Below are positions 9,207-17,458 of a stretch of DNA of 64,000 bases, in pieces. Numbering within the stretch: the first letter of the stretch is position 1; each line of letters opens with the position of its first letter. Position numbers and translations under genes: made by a program. The notes beneath the pieces were generated by a model. That model did no database searches, was not told where the DNA came from, and saw only the letters and a list, made by a program, of their open reading frames with translations. Origin of the DNA: Nocardioides coralli (GTDB lineage Bacteria > Actinomycetota > Actinomycetes > Propionibacteriales > Nocardioidaceae); contig NZ_CP082273.1 of NCBI RefSeq assembly GCF_019880385.1, positions 682,001 to 746,000 on the forward strand, written 5' to 3'.

Positions 9207-9527
9207 ATGCACAGGATGGTGATGGTCCTCGGCGGCCTGGTGACGGGGTTGGTGGGCGCAGGGGCCTGGGCGGTGGTTGCGCCGGCGGTCGCTGGATCGA
9301 CCGAGCCGGACACGATCGTCCGGGTCGACGGCGACGCCGCCCACGGCTTCGCGATCCACCACCACGACGGCACCGTGCTCTACCCGCCGACCGACTCCGA
9401 GGCGCGGGCCGAGTGCGGCGAGTACCACCGGCGCGTGGCCCGCGTCCGGTGCCGGACCGAGGTGCGCACCTGGTACCGCGACCTCGCCGAGCTGCAGCGA
9501 TCGCTGGAGTGGGCGCGGTCCGGCTGA
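9207..9527 (+). CDS. Small exported or membrane-anchored protein, unknown function
   Basis: A 106-aa protein with an N-terminal hydrophobic segment (VLGGLVTGLVGAGAWAVVAPAVA) followed by a soluble domain with two Cys (AECGEY and RVRCRTE) that could form one disulphide. I do not recognise the family. The ATG at 9207 has a good ribosome binding site (GGAGGGAG), and a TAGCGT hexamer at 9155-9160 could be its -10 element. It lies between a secreted nuclease and a FUSC transporter without overlap to either. Confidence 0.68.
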   Translation: MHRMVMVLGGLVTGLVGAGAWAVVAPAVAGSTEPDTIVRVDGDAAHGFAIHHHDGTVLYPPTDSEARAECGEYHRRVARVRCRTEVRTWYRDLAELQRSLEWARSG

Positions 9528-9558
9528 CGTCAGGGCGGCCTCTGGCAGGATCGCCTGC

Positions 9559-10662
9559 ATGGAGGTGGCGCCGCTCGACCGGGTGTGGTCGCGTGGTCGC
9601 ACCTCGCTCGCGACCCGGGTCCGGCGGCTGCAGGCCAAGTCGTGGCAGGTCGCCCAGTGCGCGCTGGCCGCCGGCGTGGCGTGGTGGGTCGCCTCGGAGG
9701 TGTTCGACCACCCGGTGCCGTTCTTCGCACCGATCGCGGCGGTGGTCAGCCTCGGCACCTCCTACGGCCAGCGGCTGCGCCGGGTCGCGGAGGTCACGCT
9801 GGGGGTCGCGCTCGGGGTGCTGGTCGCCGACCTGCTGGTGATCGGGATCGGCAGCGGCTGGTGGCAGCTCACGCTGATCGTGGCCCTGGCGATGTCGGTG
9901 GCCTTCCTGCTCGACGGCGGCCAGCTCTTCGTCACCCAGGCGGCGGTGCAGTCCATCATCGTGGCCACGCTGCTGCCCGACCCCGACGCCGGTCTCATCC
10001 GCTGGAGCGACGCGCTCATCGGCGGCGGGGTTGCCCTGGTCGCCGCGACGGTCGTGCCGGCGGCGCCACTGCGCCGCCCCCGGGAGCAGGCGGCCGTCGT
10101 GGTCCGCAAGATCGCCGGTCTGCTGCGAGCCGCGGCCGACGTCATGGACGAGGGCGAGCCCGACCGGGCGCTCGACCTGCTCGCCGACGCCCGGGCCACC
10201 GACTACCTGATCCGCGAGCTGCAGGTGGCCGCCGACGAGGGGCTGTCGGTGGTCGCCTCCTCGCCGTTCCGGATCCGCCACCGTCCCGGCGTACGCCGGA
10301 TGGCCGAGCTCGTGGACCCGCTCGACCGGGCGTTGCGCTCGACCCGGGTGCTGGTGCGCCACACGGCTGTGGCGACCTACCACCACCGCGCCGTGCCGCA
10401 CGACTACGCCACCATCGCCCGCGACCTGGCCGACGCGGCCGAGGAGGTGGCGGTCGAGCTCGAGGCCGACCGGCTGGCGGTCGCCGCCCGCGACTCGCTG
10501 CTCGCCGTGGGCGCCGCGACGGGCAGTGTGCACCGCTCCAGCGTGCTGTCGGCCGAGTCGGTGCTCGCCCAGCTGCGCAGCGTCATCGCCGACATGCTGC
10601 TCATCACCGGGCTCGACCCGCTGCAGGCCAGCGACGCACTGCCACCGCCCCCGGGCCGGTGA
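9559..10662 (+). CDS. FUSC-family membrane protein (aromatic acid exporter-like)
   Basis: A 367-aa protein with an N-terminal block of about five or six membrane helices (residues 30-170) followed by a long soluble helical region. This matches the half-size FUSC/ArAE group, proposed exporters of aromatic or other small organic acids. The hallmark AVVSLGTSYGQRLRR lies between the first helices. The ATG sits 7 nt after CAGGAT (9546-9551), so the transcript is probably leaderless. Its stop overlaps the GTG start of the DinB polymerase gene (GTGA), so the two are translated together. Substrate unknown. Confidence 0.8.
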   Translation: MEVAPLDRVWSRGRTSLATRVRRLQAKSWQVAQCALAAGVAWWVASEVFDHPVPFFAPIAAVVSLGTSYGQRLRRVAEVTLGVALGVLVADLLVIGIGSGWWQLTLIVALAMSVAFLLDGGQLFVTQAAVQSIIVATLLPDPDAGLIRWSDALIGGGVALVAATVVPAAPLRRPREQAAVVVRKIAGLLRAAADVMDEGEPDRALDLLADARATDYLIRELQVAADEGLSVVASSPFRIRHRPGVRRMAELVDPLDRALRSTRVLVRHTAVATYHHRAVPHDYATIARDLADAAEEVAVELEADRLAVAARDSLLAVGAATGSVHRSSVLSAESVLAQLRSVIADMLLITGLDPLQASDALPPPPGR

Positions 10663-11732
10663 CGGCCGTGCCGCGGTGGGTGCTCCATGTCGACCTCGAC
10701 ATGTTCCTCGCCGCGGTCGAGGTGCTGCGCCACCCCGAGCTGGCCGGCAAGCCGGTGGTGGTCGGCGGCCGTGGGATCGTGACCGAGCGGGCCGTGGTGT
10801 CGACCGCGTCCTACGAGGCACGCGAGTTCGGGATCCGCAGCGGCATGCCGCTGCGGACGGCTCACAAGAAGTGCCCGGACGCGGTGTTCCTGCCGGTCGA
10901 CTTCCCCGTCTACGAGGCGGCGTCGGCGGAGGTGATGGCGACGCTGCGCTCCCTGGAGTGGGGCGGCGTGCCCGTGGTGCTGGAGGTCCTGGGCTGGGAC
11001 GAGGCGTTCCTCGGCGCCGGCGAGGGCCACGGAGACCTGGGTGACCCCGTCGCGTTCGCGGCGACGGTGCGGTCGGCCGTGCTGGAGCGGACCCGCCTGC
11101 ACTGCTCGGTCGGCATCGGCAACAACAAGCTGCAGGCCAAGATCGCCACCGACTTCGGCAAGCCACGCGGCACCTACACGATCACCGACGACAGCTGGTA
11201 CGCCGAGATGGGTGACCGGCCGGTGCGGGCCCTGTGGGGCATCGGCTCGAAGATCGCGGCCCGGCTCGGCGGGCTCGGGATCACCACCGTCCGCGAGCTG
11301 GCGACGTCCGACACCTCCGCGCTGGCGGCGGAGTTCGGGCCGACCATGGGTCCCTGGTTCCACCGCCTCGGTCGCGGGGTCGACACCAGCCCGGTCGATG
11401 CGACGCCGTGGGTTGCCCGGGCCCACGGCCACGAGGAGACCTTTCAGCGCGACCTCGACTGGGGCGAGGTGCCCGACGCGGTGCGGGCGTTGACCGCGCG
11501 GGCGCTGGCCTCCATCGACGAGGAGGGCCGGCCGGCGATGCGGGTCTTCCTCAAGGTCCGCTACCGCAACTTCTTCACCCTCACCCGCTCCCGGAAGCTG
11601 CCCGAGCCGTCCCGCGACCTCGAGGTGCTGGCCGACACGGCCGTGGGGCTGCTGGCGAAGGTCGAGCCGGACAAGCCGGTGCGGCTGCTCGGCGTACGGC
11701 TGGAGATGGTGCCGCCCGAGGGCGGCTACTGA
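10659..11732 (+). CDS. dinB2: Y-family DNA polymerase IV, DinB2 type
   Basis: A 357-aa translesion polymerase. The palm motif is HVDLDMFLAAVE with metal-binding Asp12 and Asp14, and the second catalytic motif GWDEAF gives Asp114 and Glu115. The thumb and little finger are present and the length is normal for the family. The residue at the steric-gate position, normally Phe or Tyr, is Leu17, and the GWDEAFLGA form of the second motif also resembles mycobacterial DinB2. DinB2 of Mycobacterium smegmatis is known to incorporate ribonucleotides readily because of this Leu. The GTG start overlaps the stop of the FUSC gene. No LexA box was seen upstream. Confidence 0.9.
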   Translation: MTAVPRWVLHVDLDMFLAAVEVLRHPELAGKPVVVGGRGIVTERAVVSTASYEAREFGIRSGMPLRTAHKKCPDAVFLPVDFPVYEAASAEVMATLRSLEWGGVPVVLEVLGWDEAFLGAGEGHGDLGDPVAFAATVRSAVLERTRLHCSVGIGNNKLQAKIATDFGKPRGTYTITDDSWYAEMGDRPVRALWGIGSKIAARLGGLGITTVRELATSDTSALAAEFGPTMGPWFHRLGRGVDTSPVDATPWVARAHGHEETFQRDLDWGEVPDAVRALTARALASIDEEGRPAMRVFLKVRYRNFFTLTRSRKLPEPSRDLEVLADTAVGLLAKVEPDKPVRLLGVRLEMVPPEGGY

Positions 11733-11733
11733 C

Positions 11734-12867
11734 TCACGCCCCGAGCGAGGCGTGGAGCTCGCCGACGACCGAGTCGACGATGGCCACCAGGTCACCGTGC
11801 GACTCGTGCGCCACCTGCCGCTGGCGCTGGTAGGACGCGCCGTGCCGCGGGATCTCGTCGACCAGCCGCAGCTCGTCGGGGCAGCCCAGCCGCTTGGCCA
11901 CGGGCTCGAGCCGGGTGAGCACGTCGGCGAGGTCGTCGGTGACGAGCCGCTCGCGGCAGGCCGAGTCGAGGATGATCTCGGCGTCGAGGCCGTAGCGGGC
12001 GGCGCGCCACTTGTTCTCCTGCACGTGCCACGGTGGCAGGGACGCGAGCTCCTCGCCGGCCGCGAGCCGCTCGTCGAGGTCGACGCAGAGACAGTGCATG
12101 AGGGCGGTGAGCGCGGCGAGCTCACGGGTGTTGGAGACCCCGTCGCAGACCCGGTTCTCGATCGTGCCGTGCCCGACGGAGGGGCGGATGTCCCAGCGGA
12201 TCTCGGTGAGGTCGTCGACCACCCCGGTGACCGTGGAGTCCTCGCAGAACCCCTCGAACTCCGCCCAGGTCTGGAACTGGAACGGCAGCCCGGCCGTCGG
12301 CAGCTGCTGGAACATCAGCGCCCGGTTGGAGGCGTAGCCCGTGTCGAGACCCGCCCAGACCGGGGACGACGCCGACAGCGCCTGCAGGTGGGGGTAGGTG
12401 GTGAGCATCGCCGACAGCACCGGCATCACCCGCTCGACGGCCGGCATCCCGACGTGGACGTGGACGCCCCAAATCAGCATCTGCCGCCCCCACCACTGGG
12501 TGCGGTTGATCAGCTCCTCGTAGCGGTGTCCCTCGGTGATGTGCTGGTGCGACCACTCCGCGAACGGGTGGGTCCCGGCCCCGAACAGGTCGACACCGAG
12601 CCGCTCGGCGGCCGGCAGCACGACCCCGAGCGTCCCCCGGAGGTCCTCGAGCGCCTCCGACACCGTGTCGCAGACGCCGGTCACGATCTCGACGGTGTTG
12701 CGCAGCAGCTCCTTGTGCAGCTTGCGGGGGTCGTCCAGGCCGCCGCCGGCGGCCTCGAAGAGAGCCGCGGCGGAGTTGCTCAGGTCGCGGGTCTCCCGGT
12801 CCACGAGGGCGAACTCCCACTCGACCCCCAGCGTGGGGCGCGGGGACGCGTGGAAGTCGATGCGCAC
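11734..12867 (-). CDS. YbdK-type carboxylate-amine ligase (GCS2 family)
   Basis: A 377-aa protein of the glutamate-cysteine ligase 2 family. The start motif TLGVEWEFALVD and the later WGVHVHVGM and GTIENRVCD segments are the ATP/Mg and substrate-binding motifs of the family. Such proteins show weak glutamate-cysteine ligase activity in E. coli; in an organism expected to use mycothiol, the real acceptor amine is not known. GTG 12867 is the first start that includes the whole conserved N-terminus. It converges with the dinB2 gene with only 1 bp between stops. Confidence 0.87.
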   Translation of the reverse strand: MRIDFHASPRPTLGVEWEFALVDRETRDLSNSAAALFEAAGGGLDDPRKLHKELLRNTVEIVTGVCDTVSEALEDLRGTLGVVLPAAERLGVDLFGAGTHPFAEWSHQHITEGHRYEELINRTQWWGRQMLIWGVHVHVGMPAVERVMPVLSAMLTTYPHLQALSASSPVWAGLDTGYASNRALMFQQLPTAGLPFQFQTWAEFEGFCEDSTVTGVVDDLTEIRWDIRPSVGHGTIENRVCDGVSNTRELAALTALMHCLCVDLDERLAAGEELASLPPWHVQENKWRAARYGLDAEIILDSACRERLVTDDLADVLTRLEPVAKRLGCPDELRLVDEIPRHGASYQRQRQVAHESHGDLVAIVDSVVGELHASLGA

Positions 12868-12871
12868 CTGT

Positions 12872-13432
12872 TCAGTGTGCGGCCACCCGGTCCAACCACG
12901 GAAGATGGGTCTCGCCGTCGAAAGGCGGCTCGTGACGGCGTACGGCGGCTTCGACCGTGCCGCAGGTCCGCACCGCGGCCTCCGCGACCGCCGCGGGATA
13001 GCCCCACCGCACCCGGTGGTCGGCGAACTCGTCCTCGTCGTCGACCCACACCCGGCCGCTGGTGCCCCGCACGACATCGAGGTCGAGGTCGACGGCCCGC
13101 AGCACCGGCCCGTCCCAGACCGCCGGGGTCGTGATGTCGACGTACACCGCCACCGGGACCCGGCCGCCGGCCGAGGGGAGGAAGCCGCCAGGAGCGTGGA
13201 AGGTGGCGAGGAACCCGGGTCGGTCGCCGTCACCACCGGCCGGCACCAGCGTGACCTGGTCGTTGGGACCGGTGAACTCCGCCCCGGGCCTGGTGAAGGT
13301 CGTGCCAACGGGGAAGCCGACCCAGTCGCCGTGGTCGTCGCTGCCGAGGTAGGTGCCCGGGTAGACCCAGTGCGGTCGGCCGTCCCACTTGGTCGTCTCG
13401 CAGCGGACCGGCGTGCCGGGATCGGGCCTCAC
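12872..13432 (-). CDS. DUF402 domain protein
   Basis: A 186-aa soluble protein of the DUF402 group, which includes FomD-type nucleotide phosphohydrolases and RNase E/G-associated proteins. The conserved pattern is visible: YVDIT, then DLDLDVV, then VDDEDEF, supplying the cluster of Asp and Glu that binds metals in characterised members. The specific substrate here is unknown; nucleotide or nucleoside diphosphate hydrolysis is the likely chemistry by family. It lies 4 bp upstream of the ligase gene on the same strand, so the two probably form an operon. Confidence 0.82.
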   Translation of the reverse strand: MRPDPGTPVRCETTKWDGRPHWVYPGTYLGSDDHGDWVGFPVGTTFTRPGAEFTGPNDQVTLVPAGGDGDRPGFLATFHAPGGFLPSAGGRVPVAVYVDITTPAVWDGPVLRAVDLDLDVVRGTSGRVWVDDEDEFADHRVRWGYPAAVAEAAVRTCGTVEAAVRRHEPPFDGETHLPWLDRVAAH

Positions 13433-13441
13433 CCGACCTGT

Positions 13442-14290
13442 CTACACGACCTTGGTGGGCCGCTTGGTCGGCAGGACCTTCCGGCTGGCGCGCGCGATCA
13501 CGTCCTGGTAGCGGGAGCCCAGCAGCTTGGCGAGGTGGTGGAGGGCGTGGGCGTCCAGGCCCACCAGGCAGCGGGCCCGGTTCTTCAGCACGGCGTCGAC
13601 GATCACCGCCGCTGCCCGCTCCGCGCTCATCCGAGCCAGCTTGCGGTCGAAGAGGTCGGCCGTGGCCTGCTTGTCCTCGCGGCCGGAGACGCGGGCGTTG
13701 CGGGCGATGGCGGTGCGGATGCCCCCGGGGTGGACGACGGTCACGCCGACCGGGTGGCCGGCGATCAGCATCTCCTCGCGCAGCGCCTCGGACAGGCCGC
13801 GGACGGCGTACTTGGTCGCGTTGTACATCGACTGCCCCGGCATCGAGATCAGCCCGAAGAGCGAGGAGATGGTGACCACGTGCCCGTCCCCGGAGGCGAT
13901 GAGGTGGGGCAGGAAGGCGCGCGTGCCGTGGACGACTCCCCAGAAGTTGATGTCGACGATCCACCGCATGTCGTCGTCGTCGAGGTCGGTGAGGTCGCCG
14001 GCCAGCGCCACGCCCGCGTTGCTGACCAGCACGTTGACCCGGCCGAAGTGCTCGACCACCTCCGCGGCGTACGTCGCGAAGGCGTCCCGGTCGGCGACGT
14101 CGAGCCGGGTCGCGTGGACCTCACGGGCACCGACGTTCTTGGCGAGGTCGACGGTCTCGGCCAGGCCTGCCTCGTCGACGTCGGAGAGCGCCAGCAGCGA
14201 CCCGCGGGCGGCGCAGTCGAGGGCCAGGGCACGCCCGATGCCCGAGCCGGCGCCGGTGATGACGACGACCTTGTCGGCGAGCGTCCTCAC
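13442..14290 (-). CDS. Short-chain dehydrogenase/reductase
   Basis: A 282-aa classical SDR. The cofactor motif TGAGSGIG lies at about residues 12-19, NAG in the middle, a catalytic Ser in ISSLFG, and YNATK supplies the Tyr and Lys. Asp at the end of beta-2 (SDVDE) points to NAD(H). The GTG start overlaps the stop of the flavin monooxygenase gene (GTGA), so it is coupled to that enzyme. A paired BVMO and SDR resembles the mymA (Rv3083-Rv3085) arrangement of mycobacteria, where the SDR would oxidise an alcohol to the ketone or aldehyde taken by the monooxygenase. Confidence 0.9.
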   Translation of the reverse strand: MRTLADKVVVITGAGSGIGRALALDCAARGSLLALSDVDEAGLAETVDLAKNVGAREVHATRLDVADRDAFATYAAEVVEHFGRVNVLVSNAGVALAGDLTDLDDDDMRWIVDINFWGVVHGTRAFLPHLIASGDGHVVTISSLFGLISMPGQSMYNATKYAVRGLSEALREEMLIAGHPVGVTVVHPGGIRTAIARNARVSGREDKQATADLFDRKLARMSAERAAAVIVDAVLKNRARCLVGLDAHALHHLAKLLGSRYQDVIARASRKVLPTKRPTKVV

Positions 14291-15774
14291 GCCGGCACCC
14301 GGTCGTTCCTCGCGGCCGACAGCTCGTAGGCCGGGGGGTCGAACCGGGCGAGGCGACGCCGCAGGTCGACCGTGGTGCGCGGCCACAGGACGGTGTTGCG
14401 GCCGTGCTCGTCGAGGTACCAGCTCGAGCAGCCGCCGGTGTTCCAGACCGTGCGCTGCATCCGGCGCTGGAGGTCGGCGTTCCAGCGCTCCTGCTCGTCG
14501 AGCCGGGGCTCGACGGTCGCGTAGCGGTGGGTGCGCATCGTCCGCAGCGCGTCACGGAGGTAGGCGAGCTGCGACTCGATGACGAAGACCATGCTCGAGT
14601 GACCGAGGCCGGTGTTGGGGCCGACGATCTGGAAGTAGTTGGGGAAGCCGTGGACGGTGGTGCCCTTGTAGGCCGCCATGCCTCCCTCCGCCCAGGTCTC
14701 GGCCAGGCTGCGGCCGTCGCGCCCGATCACGTGGTGCGCGATCGGCTGGTCGGTCGTGTGGAAGCCGGTGGCGACCACGAGCACGTCCACCGGCCGCTCG
14801 GTGCCGTCGGCGGTGACCACGGCGTCGCCGGTCACCTTGGTGATCCGGTCGGTGACGAGGTCGACGTGGTCCTCGGCGAGGGCGGGGTAGTAGTCGTTGG
14901 AGATCAGGATCCGCTTGCAGCCGATCTCGAAGGTCGGGGTGAGCCGTGCCCGCAGCTCGGGGTCGGAGACGGCCCGGTGGAGGTTGTGACGGGCCAGCAG
15001 CTTGGCGGGCAGCGCCAGCCGCGGCTCCAGGGTGAAGCCCGGGACGTAGGTCTCGCGGCCCCAGTAGATGGCGGTGCGGTAGAGCTTCTGCAGGGCGGGG
15101 AACCGGGCGAACAGGGCGCGCTCGAGCCTCGTGTATCGGCGGTCGTTGCGCGGGATCACGTAGGGCGCCGTGCGCTGGTAGACGTCGAGGTGGGCCACCG
15201 TCCTCGCGAGCTCCGGGACGATCTGGATCGCGGAGGCGCCGGTGCCGATCACGGCGACCCGCTTCCCCGCGAGGTCGACGTCGTGGTCCCAGCGGGCGGA
15301 GTGGAACAGCTCGCCCTGGAAGCCGGCGATGCCGTCGATGTCGGGGAGCTTGGGCTCCGAGAGCCCGCCGGCCCCGCTGATGAGGGTCCGGGCGAGCACG
15401 ACGCCACGGTCGGTGGTGACCCGCCAGCGCTGCTGCCCGTCGTCCCAGCGGGCCTCCTCGACGGTGGTGTCGAAGACGAAGCGGTCGAGGACGCCGGAGT
15501 CGCGGGCCACCCGCTGGAGGTAGGCCTGGATCTCCGGCTGCGGCGAGAACGACATGGACCAGTCGGAGTTCGGGGCGAAGGAGAAGGAGTAGAGCTGGCT
15601 GGGGACGTCGCAAGCAGCGCCGGGGTAGGTGTTGTCGCGCCAGGTGCCGCCGACGTCGGGACCCTTCTCGACGACCAGGACGTCGTGCTCGCCGTCCTCG
15701 GCCAGCTTGATGGCGGCGCCGATGCCGGCGAAGCCGGCACCGATCACGAGGTGGTCCACGTGCTGGGGGAGCAT
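14287..15774 (-). CDS. Baeyer-Villiger type flavin monooxygenase
   Basis: A 495-aa FAD- and NADPH-dependent monooxygenase. The first Rossmann motif is GAGFAGIG (12-19), the second GTGASAIQ (177-184), and between them lies the BVMO fingerprint FxGxxxHxxxWD, with F152, G154, H158, W162 and D163. It would insert oxygen next to a ketone carbonyl or oxidise a heteroatom; the substrate is unknown. It is the first gene of an operon with the SDR and is divergent from the TetR gene. A TTGACA -35 element for it falls inside the 15794-15812 inverted repeat, so the regulator should control it directly. Confidence 0.92.
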   Translation of the reverse strand: MLPQHVDHLVIGAGFAGIGAAIKLAEDGEHDVLVVEKGPDVGGTWRDNTYPGAACDVPSQLYSFSFAPNSDWSMSFSPQPEIQAYLQRVARDSGVLDRFVFDTTVEEARWDDGQQRWRVTTDRGVVLARTLISGAGGLSEPKLPDIDGIAGFQGELFHSARWDHDVDLAGKRVAVIGTGASAIQIVPELARTVAHLDVYQRTAPYVIPRNDRRYTRLERALFARFPALQKLYRTAIYWGRETYVPGFTLEPRLALPAKLLARHNLHRAVSDPELRARLTPTFEIGCKRILISNDYYPALAEDHVDLVTDRITKVTGDAVVTADGTERPVDVLVVATGFHTTDQPIAHHVIGRDGRSLAETWAEGGMAAYKGTTVHGFPNYFQIVGPNTGLGHSSMVFVIESQLAYLRDALRTMRTHRYATVEPRLDEQERWNADLQRRMQRTVWNTGGCSSWYLDEHGRNTVLWPRTTVDLRRRLARFDPPAYELSAARNDRVPA

Positions 15775-15793
15775 GCACCGACCGTATTGGCGC

Positions 15794-15812
15794 TATTGAA
15801 CAACTGTCAATA
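15794..15812. promoter_or_regulatory. Inverted-repeat operator for the divergent TetR regulator
   Basis: TATTGA, seven bases, TCAATA: a perfect 6-bp inverted repeat in the 40-bp gap between the BVMO and TetR start codons. On the minus strand TTGACA within it is a good -35 element for the BVMO operon, with TACGGT 18 nt downstream as -10. The site also ends only 2 nt before the GTG of the tetR gene, so binding would block both promoters. This is the standard logic of a self-repressing TetR regulator; binding itself is inferred. Confidence 0.72.
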
Positions 15813-15814
15813 AA

Positions 15815-16429
15815 GTGGGTCCCGTGACGTCGCCCACCCTGCGCACCCGGCTCGCGCCGGATCAGCGCCGCGAGCAGCTGCTCGACCTCGGGGTGCGCCT
15901 GCTGGCCGACCACGACCTCGACGAGCTGACCATCGACCTGCTGGCCGAGGAGGCCGGTATCTCGAGGGGCCTGCTCTACCACTACTTCGGCAACAAGCAG
16001 GCCTTCCGGGAGGCCGTCGTCCGGCGTGCCGTCGACGACCTGGTCGCCCAGACCGCGCCCCCGCCCGGCGGCGACCCGGTCGCCCGGCTCGCGGCGTCGA
16101 TGACGGCGTACGTCGACTACGTGGTCGGCAACTACGAGGGGTACCGCTCCATCGTCAAGGCCGCACAGGGTGGCCACGAGGCGCTGCGCGAGCTCTACGA
16201 GGAGGCGCGCGCCGCCCTGACCGACCGCATCTTCACCGAGGCCGCCCAGGGCGAGCTCGTGCCGGACACACCCGCCGTGCGGCTGGTCGTCCGCGGCTGG
16301 GCCGCCCTCGCCGAGGAGATGACGCTCACCTGGGTGGCGGATCCCGCCGGCGTCACCCGCGAGCAGCTGCTCGACACCCTGACCGGATCCCTCCCCGCTC
16401 TCGTGGCGCACGTCCTCGACCCGGACTGA
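15815..16429 (+). CDS. TetR-family transcriptional regulator
   Basis: A 204-aa repressor. The N-terminal DNA-binding domain is visible: RREQLLDLGVRLL, then the helix-turn-helix TIDLLAEEAGISRGLLYHYFGNKQAF, a strong TetR match. The C-terminal ligand domain has no recognisable specificity. The start is GTG 15815 or GTG 15824; the second is slightly closer to typical lengths. It is divergent from the BVMO-SDR operon and the shared gap holds a perfect inverted repeat, so it most likely represses those genes and itself until a ketone or fatty ligand binds. Confidence 0.9.
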   Translation: MGPVTSPTLRTRLAPDQRREQLLDLGVRLLADHDLDELTIDLLAEEAGISRGLLYHYFGNKQAFREAVVRRAVDDLVAQTAPPPGGDPVARLAASMTAYVDYVVGNYEGYRSIVKAAQGGHEALRELYEEARAALTDRIFTEAAQGELVPDTPAVRLVVRGWAALAEEMTLTWVADPAGVTREQLLDTLTGSLPALVAHVLDPD

Positions 16430-16499
16430 CCACCCGCACCAGCGTGTGCGGTCTCCCCGGGCGGGCAAACGCGTAGCGCTGGGCCCGAGCCGACGGTCG

Positions 16500-17360
16500 T
16501 CAAGCGACGTCTGCCCGCTGGGGGACCCGCTCCAGCAGCTGACGCAGGCAGGCGGCGACGAAGTCCGGGTCGAACATGACCTGCCGCCAGGTGAACCGCA
16601 GCACCAACCACCCCTCACACACCAGCACGGTGTAGCGCCAGCAGTCGCGCTCGTGGGCCTCCTTGCCGGTGTGGAACTCCCACGAGTCAGCCTCAAGCGC
16701 GATGCGTCGGCTCCGATCCGCCACGTCGGGGTGGAGCGTCACGCCACCGACGACGACCGCCAGCTGGGGCACGGCGTCCACCCCGGCGTCCAGGGCGATG
16801 GCACGGAGCACCGACTCGAAGGGATTGGCTGCGAGGCCCGACGCCTGAGCGGCAACGCGGCGCGCTGCCGCGGCGCCCTTGCCGCGGACCGTGGCGCACG
16901 CGATAGCCAGCCGGTGCGGGTCGACGTCACCGTGACGGATGGCGGAGTCCGCCACCGACAGCGCCACGGCGAAGGGGAGCCGCCGGGCGCAGTCGACGAC
17001 GGTCCGGGTCGGAGAGGTGACCAATCCACGCTCTTCGGTCGTGTCGGCCCAGAACAGGTGGTGGCGCGGTGACGGACGGGCTTTCGAGTTCCGGGGCACG
17101 GTGACCCACGGTGTGGCGGACGGGAACGGGACTTCCCATCCGTGGAGCTGAGCCGCGCTGAGGTGAGAGGCGAGCCCACCGAGCTGGGCGGCGCGCGCCA
17201 ACGCGCGGTCGGCCCCCGGCAGGCGGTACCGACCGCGGCGGACCCGAACGATCTCACCGGAGCGGTGGCAGCGGGCCACGCCTCGGGCGGTCGTGAGGCG
17301 CAGCAGGTCCTGGCGGTCGGCGACACCGCCGAGCCTCTCCAGCGCCACCACGGGATCCAT
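16500..17360 (-). CDS. AbiEi-like N-terminus with DUF559 endonuclease-fold C-terminus
   Basis: A 286-aa protein of a type that is frequent in actinobacteria. The N-terminus (VALERLGGVADRQDLLRL, then the RVRRGRYRL wing) matches the AbiEi antitoxin winged helix. The C-terminal 110 residues match DUF559, a Vsr-like PD-(D/E)XK fold: an acidic residue in ALEADSWEFH, then RYTVLVCEGWLVLRFTW. In family members the role is unproven. No AbiEii toxin gene is adjacent, so it does not look like a complete toxin-antitoxin pair. The ATG at 17360 is preceded by GAGGCT at 7 nt, compatible with leaderless expression. Confidence 0.77.
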   Translation of the reverse strand: MDPVVALERLGGVADRQDLLRLTTARGVARCHRSGEIVRVRRGRYRLPGADRALARAAQLGGLASHLSAAQLHGWEVPFPSATPWVTVPRNSKARPSPRHHLFWADTTEERGLVTSPTRTVVDCARRLPFAVALSVADSAIRHGDVDPHRLAIACATVRGKGAAAARRVAAQASGLAANPFESVLRAIALDAGVDAVPQLAVVVGGVTLHPDVADRSRRIALEADSWEFHTGKEAHERDCWRYTVLVCEGWLVLRFTWRQVMFDPDFVAACLRQLLERVPQRADVA

Positions 17361-17458
17361 GACACCCAGCCTCGCCCGATCTCGACCACGACGCGGCCGC
17401 CCCTCCACAGGTGCCCGCCCGAAATCGGGTTGCCGGGTGCGGGAGAATCGCCTGCGTT

